The translations under genes were made by a program, and so were the position numbers. Under the pieces are notes generated by a model. The model had not been told where the DNA came from. It saw only the letters and a list, made by a program, of their open reading frames with translations, and did no database searches. Source: Nitrospira sp. (lineage in GTDB: Bacteria > Nitrospirota > Nitrospiria > Nitrospirales > Nitrospiraceae). Taken from it: a stretch of DNA of 11,789 nucleotides. The stretch spans positions 1 to 11,789 of the forward strand of contig JAJFBJ010000152.1 in assembly GCA_020697375.1 (NCBI GenBank). The letters are read 5' to 3'. Position 1 is the first letter of the stretch. Every line of letters starts with the position of its first letter. Shown one piece after another: positions 7,316 through 11,789 of this stretch.

Positions 7316-7386
7316 CAGGATGCGGAAAAAGACCGCCAGCGGCGTTCTCGCGTCGTTCAGCAGCTCACCGTACGGCCACGGGACAA

Positions 7387-7406
7387 GAGCCTGTCTTGGC
7401 AGGCTC
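7387..7406 (+). other. Hairpin within the inserted module of copy 2
   Basis: GAGCCTG pairs perfectly with CAGGCTC around the six-base loop TCTTGG. It lies inside the segment absent from copy 1, immediately before the first GGGTGGGCGGGTAAGAAGGT repeat. No U-rich tail follows, so it is not an obvious terminator. Confidence 0.5.
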
Positions 7407-7407
7407 G

Positions 7408-7427
7408 GGGTGGGCGGGTAAGAAGGT
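7408..7427 (+). repeat. 20-base direct repeat, first unit
   Basis: GGGTGGGCGGGTAAGAAGGT recurs with one extra G at 7555-7575. Both units lie at the right end of inserted segments in element copy 2 and are absent from copy 1. Confidence 0.75.
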
Positions 7428-7448
7428 ACGATTCGCCACGAAGACACT

Positions 7449-7470
7449 GCCGGCTCGCTATCTCGCCGGC
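7449..7470 (+). other. Hairpin in copy 2 matching 5242-5263
   Basis: GCCGGC pairs with GCCGGC around TCGCTATCTC. It is homologous to the hairpin of copy 1 with a matched two-sided base change. Confidence 0.65.
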
Positions 7471-7554
7471 GTCCACAGACGGGCGCTCATTATGCTTCGC
7501 GTCGTGGACTTCGCTGCGGCCTTGCCTGGGACAGGACGCGTCTTTGACGCGCCA

Positions 7555-7575
7555 GGGTGGGGCGGGTAAGAAGGT
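7555..7575 (+). repeat. 20/21-base direct repeat, second unit
   Basis: GGGTGGGGCGGGTAAGAAGGT repeats the unit at 7408-7427 with one extra G. The sequence before it folds weakly (GACGCG...CGCGCC), as does the sequence before the first unit. Confidence 0.75.
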
Positions 7576-7687
7576 CGCCTTTTTGCTCATCCTGCGCGCT
7601 ATTCTGATACCAGCATGCCACATGAGTCGATCGAGGCGTATGGTGCAAAAATCGAGTTTTTCCGCAGCCTGTTAGGACACGGAAGGC

Positions 7688-8287
7688 GTGATCGCGCATA
7701 TCAGGAATAACCGGGGTGTCACCTATCTCGCCTTGATGTTTTCGATCGTCTTGATCGGTATCTCGGCCTCCGCCACGGCGCGCCAATGGACGCTCATGGT
7801 TCAGCGTGAGAAGGAAGCCGATCTGGTGGCGAAGGGAATCGAGATACAAAATGCCTTGTCGCTCTATTCAGCCACCATGAAGATCGGACGCGTGATGAGC
7901 ACTGAAGTCTATCCGCAGTCGTTGGCGGAACTGACCAGGGGGCCGAAGCCCTATCTGCGGAAAGTGTATCAGGATCCGATCAGCGGAGGAGACTGGGAAT
8001 ATCTGCGCGCCCCCACCGGCGGCATCATGGGTGTGCGGAGTAAAAGTAAAACCAAGCCGATAAAAGAGCGGGATTTTCCGCTGGCCGTCCGTCACTTCGA
8101 AGGCCGAAAGTCTTATTCCGACTGGATGTTTCAACATCCCAATGCCTCCTCCATGTCGCTCTTGATGCCGCCGATGATGGGGATGCCTCTTGGAGGTGTC
8201 CTTCCACCAGCGGGAACCTCTGCTGCGGCTCCCGGCGCTTCGATGCCCGGGGCTCCCGCCGCGCCCGGTCCTCCGCGAAACCCTTGA
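7688..8287 (+). CDS. Divergent type II/IV pseudopilin with Met/Pro-rich tail
   Basis: The frame starts at GTG 7688 (199 aa). The usable upstream purine-rich sites are AGGA 7674-7677 and GGAAGG 7681-7686, the latter very close. The N-terminus is a short prepilin leader MIAHIRNNRG followed by V-T-Y-L-A-L-M-F and a hydrophobic helix, so cleavage after Gly10 by a prepilin peptidase is expected. The usual Glu at mature position 5 is Ala here; related pseudopilins of the family with MVQREKEADLVAKG and PYLRKVYQDPISG/DWEYLRAP/GGIMGV motifs also tend to lack it, as far as I recall. The body ends with FEGRKSYSDWMF, then a low-complexity tail of about 42 residues rich in Met, Pro, Ala and Gly. It is probably a minor pseudopilin at the tip or base of the pseudopilus. 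It closes the secretion operon, separated from pilP by repeat copy 2. Confidence 0.82.
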   Translation: MIAHIRNNRGVTYLALMFSIVLIGISASATARQWTLMVQREKEADLVAKGIEIQNALSLYSATMKIGRVMSTEVYPQSLAELTRGPKPYLRKVYQDPISGGDWEYLRAPTGGIMGVRSKSKTKPIKERDFPLAVRHFEGRKSYSDWMFQHPNASSMSLLMPPMMGMPLGGVLPPAGTSAAAPGASMPGAPAAPGPPRNP

Positions 8288-8313
8288 CCGGACTCCGAAT
8301 CCCACAGTATCCT
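8284..8313 (+). promoter_or_regulatory. Possible sigma70-type promoter for proA
   Basis: TTGACC (8284-8289) and TATCCT (8308-8313) are separated by 18 bases. The -35 matches the consensus at five of six bases and the -10 at four of six. The -35 overlaps the stop codon of the pseudopilin gene, and the proA start is 100 bases downstream. No strong terminator is seen between the two genes, so read-through from the secretion operon is also possible. The 8288-8413 gap contains no other recognised element. Confidence 0.35.
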
Positions 8314-8413
8314 GTCTGGCTATAAATCGTCGCGCCTCGTTCACCATCTTCAATCGGCGGATGCGTCGGGAGCTAAGCCCTGACTCACTTGCCAGGCAGC
8401 AGGAATTCACCAC

Positions 8414-9727
8414 ATGGAACAAGATCTCACCGAATCCCCGGCCACGGAGCCGGAAGCTCCCGTTGAAATACTTTCCCCGGAAGACTATCTGGCGGCTTTG
8501 GTCAGAAAGGCCAGGGGCGCGACAGGCCTGCTCTCGACCCTTCCCACCGCGGTGAAAAACCAGGCCCTACAGGCGATGGCAACCGGCCTGGAGGAACAGG
8601 CCACCGAACTGCTGGCCGAGAATGAAAAAGACCTCGAACAGTTCGACGCGACGCCGGAGCGTCAGGCCCTGGCCGACCGTCTGCGACTGACAACGGAGCG
8701 GATTCAGGACATGGCGGCGGGGATTCGCGACGTGGCCCGGCTGCCGGACCCTCTCGGCGACATGCCGAAGATGTGGACCAGACCGAACGGGATGCAGGTC
8801 GGTCGCATGCGGACACCTATCGGGGTGATCGGCATCATTTACGAAGCCCGTCCCAATGTGACGGCGGATTCGGCGGCCCTCTGCCTCAAGTCAGGGAACG
8901 TCTGTATCCTGCGCGGGGGATCGGAAGCGATCCATTCGAATACGGCCATTGCCAAGGTCCTCTGCGAGTCCGCCGAGAAGGCCGGTGTGCCGGCGGGAGC
9001 GATTACCTTCGTCGATCGACCGGAACGAGACCTGGTTCCGCTGTTGCTCAAACAAGACCGGTTTATCGACCTCATCATTCCACGAGGCGGCGAATCCCTG
9101 ATGAAGACCATCGCCGAGCATGCGACGATTCCGGTGCTCAAGCATGACAAGGGGGTTTGCCATACCTATGTCGATGCAGACGCCGATCCCAAACTGGCGG
9201 AACGGATCTGTCTGAATGCCAAAGCACAACGTCCCTCGACCTGCAATGCCATGGAAACTCTGTTGGTCCATCAGAGTCTAGCGCGGACCTGGCTTCCGCA
9301 CCTGGTCAAACAGCTTGCGGCCGCCAAGGTGGAGGTGCGAGGTTGTGCCAAGACCTGTCAGTTGTGTCCTGAGGTGAAGCCGGCCGTTGAGGAGGATTTT
9401 GGAAAGGAGTTTTTGGACCTGATCTTGGCGGTCAAGGTGGTCAAACACATGGATGAAGCGCTGGAACACATTGCGACCTATGGATCTCATCATACCGAGG
9501 CGATCGTCACGAAAGATTACGCCCATGCGATGCGCTTCCTGCGCGAAGTTGATGCCGGCGCCGTGTTGGTGAATGCCTCCACACGCCTCAACGACGGCTA
9601 TCAGTTCGGGTTGGGGGCGGAAATAGGCATCAGCACATCCCGCCTGCATGCTCGCGGCCCGATGGGACTCGAAGAACTCACCTGTTTCAAGTTCGTGGTG
9701 CTCGGAAGCGGCCAGATCCGCGAGTAA
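8414..9727 (+). CDS. proA: Gamma-glutamyl phosphate reductase (glutamate-5-semialdehyde dehydrogenase)
   Basis: ProA catalyses NADPH-dependent reduction of gamma-glutamyl phosphate to glutamate-5-semialdehyde, the second step of proline synthesis, in the cytoplasm. The 437 residues include family landmarks: RTPIGVIGIIYEARPNVT, LCLKSGNVCILRGGSEAIHS, DLIIPRGGESL, HDKGVCHTYVD, the catalytic cysteine Cys277 in RPSTCNAMETLLVH, EFLDLILAVKVV, and the C-terminal VLVNASTRLNDGYQFGLGAE and GISTSRLHARGPMGLEEL blocks. ATG 8414 has AGGA nine bases upstream. The protein is about 20 residues longer than the usual ~417, the excess being an acidic N-terminal extension. An unusual cluster C311-x3-C315-x2-C318 replaces the variable loop before PEVKPAVEED. 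The neighbouring secretion genes are unrelated to it, and proB is not adjacent. Its stop overlaps the next start by one base (TAATG). Confidence 0.97.
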   Translation: MEQDLTESPATEPEAPVEILSPEDYLAALVRKARGATGLLSTLPTAVKNQALQAMATGLEEQATELLAENEKDLEQFDATPERQALADRLRLTTERIQDMAAGIRDVARLPDPLGDMPKMWTRPNGMQVGRMRTPIGVIGIIYEARPNVTADSAALCLKSGNVCILRGGSEAIHSNTAIAKVLCESAEKAGVPAGAITFVDRPERDLVPLLLKQDRFIDLIIPRGGESLMKTIAEHATIPVLKHDKGVCHTYVDADADPKLAERICLNAKAQRPSTCNAMETLLVHQSLARTWLPHLVKQLAAAKVEVRGCAKTCQLCPEVKPAVEEDFGKEFLDLILAVKVVKHMDEALEHIATYGSHHTEAIVTKDYAHAMRFLREVDAGAVLVNASTRLNDGYQFGLGAEIGISTSRLHARGPMGLEELTCFKFVVLGSGQIRE

Positions 9728-11508
9728 TGTTGTTTGACCCGGTGATACAGGACATCCTCGCGCGTCCCGGTGCGCTTGTTTTTGCCTCCAACCTCGCAGC
9801 TCTGTCTCCGGCCAACCCACTTCGTTCCATCCGGCAGCCGACCGGGCATCTCGTGTTGTATGGAAGCCATGGCCGGCGGATGCTCGCAACCGATCCCGAG
9901 GGGCATCCCTTGCATGAATGTGATTGGGGGATGGTGGGCGGGGCACTGCGACTGCTGCGCGCCCGCCTGCACCTCGACTGGGGCGCCTGGGTCGGTCTCA
10001 TACCCAACGGCTTGGTCAACAGCATGACGTTGGACCTTTCACGAAAACCAGGATGGGAGCGCCTGCGCGCCGACGATCTCCGAAGTATGGCGGCGCAGGC
10101 CATGCAGGTGCCGCTGGAGGAAGTCCGTTTCTTTTATAACGATCAGGACGTGACCATCGATTCGAAGGGCACAGCCACCATCCGGCATCGAAAGGACGCC
10201 ATCTTTGTGCTGCCTGACGGAACCTTCGATCGTCGGCAATTCATGGCCTGCATGGGGGCGATGCATTGGGAAGACATCGATTTCCTGCCGGTCGTCGAGC
10301 TGTTCCTCTCACTGTTGCCGGGCACGGGTTCGGCGATGTTTGAACTGATTCGCGGGCTGTATGACGATCAAAACCAGGACAAGCCTGCGCCTCGTCCCCT
10401 GCGTTATCGAGGCATTCCCACCTATCCTTCGGAGGCTGCCTATCGGCTCTTCAGCGGCTTCTTTCGTCCGGAGGTTCCCGGCGGTGGCGAGTCGTTCCCG
10501 CTGTTCATGGATTCACCCCAATCACATCTTGTTACCTGGCTGCCTGCGCCCGATCCGCCCAGACGGTACTTCGATGCGGGACATACGCTCTGCGTCACGA
10601 TCCGGGGACAACGCATGGTGAAGGCCACCTGCTGGAATGATCCGGCAGGATTGTCCTACCAGCCGTTCGATCAGAAGGGGATGGCGCCTTGTCGACGGGG
10701 TCTCGCTGTCGATCGAGACAATCTTCTTTTGATGGATCAGGGAGCCAAGCGGATCGTTCCCCTGTCCAATCACTGGGGGAAGGTGACGGAGCCTCGATCG
10801 GTCGAGGTCGATCAGCCTGCCGTTGAGTGGACCTCCGTGTTTGAAGGGGAAATCCCTGCAGTCGGCCCCAAGGAAGCGTTCGGGGCCGTGCTGCTCTATC
10901 CGGACGATGATCGCGAGATCGGGGAACTGCCGACCCAGCCGTTCGTGGCCGATTATCTCCAGGACCTCATCGAGCAGGACCGGTCATTGGCCGCACGGGT
11001 TGCCCGGGCCGCTCACCTGTTCGTCAGTGGGTTCGATGCCGCTCTCACCGCCTGTATCGGCAGCGACCATCTACGCGCTTGTACGGTGCTCTACGATTAT
11101 CCGGCTTTTGCCCAGCGTCAGGCGCAGATGTTATGGAACATGTACGCTCGTGCCCAGCGCTTGGAGCGGCTATCACAGGTGCGGATGAAGCCTCGGCCGA
11201 CGAGGGGTGGAGAGGAAAGCAATCAGCAATACGATCTCGTCTACGAATGGGTACCGTTCACGCTGTACGACAAACCGGATGCCGTCAGGGAACGGATCGA
11301 ATGGCTGACCAGGACGCTGGCGCCGGGAGCCCTTGCGTTCATCGTCGGTCCACCCTCTGTCGCAGATGCCTGCAGAACCGCCGGGATACAGGTTCAGGCG
11401 ATCACCCCCGTCACCAAGTTGCCGACCTTTCATATGCATCGGAGTATCCTGCCGCGGGCACAGCTCAAGCCGGGGGTGATGCTCTATCAGATCGCGCAAC
11501 GCGCGTAG
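9727..11508 (+). CDS. Uncharacterised 593-residue protein, translationally coupled to proA
   Basis: I do not recognise this protein. It starts at ATG 9727 within TAATG, sharing one base with the proA stop, which implies co-translation. It has no signal peptide or clear membrane helix, so it is probably cytoplasmic. The N-terminal half (1-220) mixes short beta strands and helices (TGHLVLYGSHGRRMLATD, WGAWVGLIPNGLVNSMTLDL). A middle block begins at R226 (RYRGIPTYPSEAAYRLFSGF) and contains YFDAGHTLCVTIRGQRMV. The C-terminal region has two segments reminiscent of class I methyltransferases: VLYDYPAFAQRQ (V454 onward), like the acidic end of strand 2, and YDLVYEWVPF (from 502) followed by LTRTLAPGALAFIVGP (531-542), like strands 4 and 5. 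The glycine-rich SAM loop (GxGxG) is not visible, so activity is doubtful. Codon use resembles the neighbours. Function is unknown. Confidence 0.85.
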   Translation: MLFDPVIQDILARPGALVFASNLAALSPANPLRSIRQPTGHLVLYGSHGRRMLATDPEGHPLHECDWGMVGGALRLLRARLHLDWGAWVGLIPNGLVNSMTLDLSRKPGWERLRADDLRSMAAQAMQVPLEEVRFFYNDQDVTIDSKGTATIRHRKDAIFVLPDGTFDRRQFMACMGAMHWEDIDFLPVVELFLSLLPGTGSAMFELIRGLYDDQNQDKPAPRPLRYRGIPTYPSEAAYRLFSGFFRPEVPGGGESFPLFMDSPQSHLVTWLPAPDPPRRYFDAGHTLCVTIRGQRMVKATCWNDPAGLSYQPFDQKGMAPCRRGLAVDRDNLLLMDQGAKRIVPLSNHWGKVTEPRSVEVDQPAVEWTSVFEGEIPAVGPKEAFGAVLLYPDDDREIGELPTQPFVADYLQDLIEQDRSLAARVARAAHLFVSGFDAALTACIGSDHLRACTVLYDYPAFAQRQAQMLWNMYARAQRLERLSQVRMKPRPTRGGEESNQQYDLVYEWVPFTLYDKPDAVRERIEWLTRTLAPGALAFIVGPPSVADACRTAGIQVQAITPVTKLPTFHMHRSILPRAQLKPGVMLYQIAQRA

Positions 11509-11626
11509 GACGACAGCGAGGCATTCGGCATGACTGATGAGACGGCGCGGAGGAGTGAGACACTGTGACAAGGCGTGTGATGACGGCCCGCGCATGAAAA
11601 TTGACGACTGCTTCGATGCGGGAGTC

Positions 11627-11635
11627 TGTTACAAT
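11627..11635 (+). promoter_or_regulatory. Possible extended -10 promoter in the 3' intergenic region
   Basis: TGTTACAAT matches an extended -10 (TGn followed by TACAAT, five of six). TTGACG at 11601-11606 would be a -35, but the spacing is 23 bases, too long, so only the extended -10 supports it. It would drive transcription rightwards into repeat copy 3 and beyond the window. Positions 11509-11655 contain no gene that I can support and no clear terminator. Confidence 0.3.
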
Positions 11636-11655
11636 CGCCCTCTCACCACCATGAC

Positions 11656-11789
11656 TACCAGGCCGTTGAAAAACCATTTCGCTGTCCCTGAAAAAAGTGA
11701 TGCGTGAGGTGGGGGAGATATTCAGAACGCCCGCAGGATGGTCAAAAAGGTCGTCCAGCGCGGCCGCAGCGATGCGAGGGGGCGAGGCG
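11656..11789 (-). repeat. MITE-like palindromic element, copy 3 (inverted, runs off window)
   Basis: Starting with TACCAGGCCGTTGAAAAACC, this segment follows the reverse complement of copy 1 (5442 back to about 5314) almost base for base. By eye there are about six substitutions and three short indels over roughly 130 bases. It begins with TA, like the other element ends. The rest of the element lies outside the window. It is inverted relative to copies 1 and 2. Confidence 0.88.

Larger units (their letters stand above)
7313..7674 (+). repeat. MITE-like palindromic element, copy 2 (between pilP and pseudopilin)
   Basis: This 362-base element has terminal inverted repeats TAGCAGGATGCGGAAAAA (left) and TAACAGGCTGCGGAAAAA (right end read on the other strand), 16 of 18 matching, both starting with TA. 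Shared blocks with copy 1 include the left end, GTTCTCGC, AAGACACTGCC, the TATCTC-loop hairpin, TCGCTGCGGCC and CATCCTGCG near the right. It is longer than copy 1 mainly because of two inserted segments, about 7352-7440 and about 7515-7575, each ending in nearly the same GGGTGGGCGGGTAAGAAGGT sequence. It has no transposase, and short open frames are broken. It contributes the pilP stop codon and lies 13 bases before the GTG start of the next gene. The region holds no other gene. Confidence 0.82.

Noticed and set aside
5195..7674. CRISPR array or rho-independent terminators in the two repeat-bearing gaps
   Set aside because: There is no regular repeat-spacer pattern, and the hairpins lack a following U tract on the + strand. 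The element ends and internal homology explain the structure.
8284..8326. TATAAA at 8321-8326 as the -10 box for proA
   Set aside because: Spacing from TTGACC is 31 bases and no -35-like hexamer lies at the right distance; TATCCT at 8308 fits better.
9344..9367. Radical SAM motif CxxxCxxC
   Set aside because: The surrounding protein is unmistakably ProA (aldehyde dehydrogenase fold) and has no other radical SAM features; kept only as an unusual cysteine cluster.
11601..11635. A standard -35/-10 promoter TTGACG ... TACAAT
   Set aside because: The spacer is 23 bases, far from the usual 16-18. Only the extended -10 part was retained, at low confidence.
11594..11707. A 37-residue reading frame (MKIDDCFDAG...) in the 3' intergenic region
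   Set aside because: No ribosome binding site, and more than a third of it is repeat copy 3 sequence. No support beyond the open frame.

Overview
The window looks like chromosome of a GC-rich, diderm, Nitrospira-type bacterium (Nitrospirota). That placement is an inference from the gene mix, the protein sequence style and the type of intergenic repeat; no rRNA or other decisive marker is present. All credible genes lie on the + strand.

Positions 1-8287 hold one long, tightly packed gene run for an inner-membrane pilus/secretion machine that mixes type II secretion (T2SS) and type IV pilus (T4P) parts. In order these are the 3' end of a GspG-like major pseudopilin, a membrane-anchored or lipoprotein-like coiled-coil LysM protein, the platform protein GspF/PilC, the assembly ATPase GspE/PilB, PilM-, PilN-, PilO- and PilP-like assembly-platform proteins, and a second, divergent pseudopilin. 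The ATPase and GspF would drive polymerisation of the pseudopilins. PilM-N-O-P would link this motor through the periplasm towards an outer-membrane secretin, and the LysM protein could tie the complex to peptidoglycan. No secretin (GspD/PilQ) and no prepilin peptidase are in the window.

Positions 8288-11508 hold a second unit: proA (gamma-glutamyl phosphate reductase, proline synthesis) and, overlapping its stop codon by one base, a 593-residue protein I do not recognise. Its C-terminal part has a faint methyltransferase-like look. A possible promoter lies just before proA. The stretch 11509-11655 has no gene but carries an extended -10-like sequence.

The most distinctive non-coding content is a family of MITE-like palindromic elements. 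Copy 1 (5195-5442) sits between pilM and pilN, copy 2 (7313-7674) between pilP and the last pseudopilin, and copy 3 (11656 to the window end) is inverted and incomplete. Each end carries an imperfect inverted repeat starting with TA. In copies 1 and 2 the first TAG of the element is also the stop codon of the upstream gene. Removing either element at its flanking TA dinucleotides rebuilds a TAG stop and a normal short operon spacing, so these look like TA-targeted insertions at stop codons inside a working operon. Paired base changes in stems between copies suggest that the folded form is maintained.
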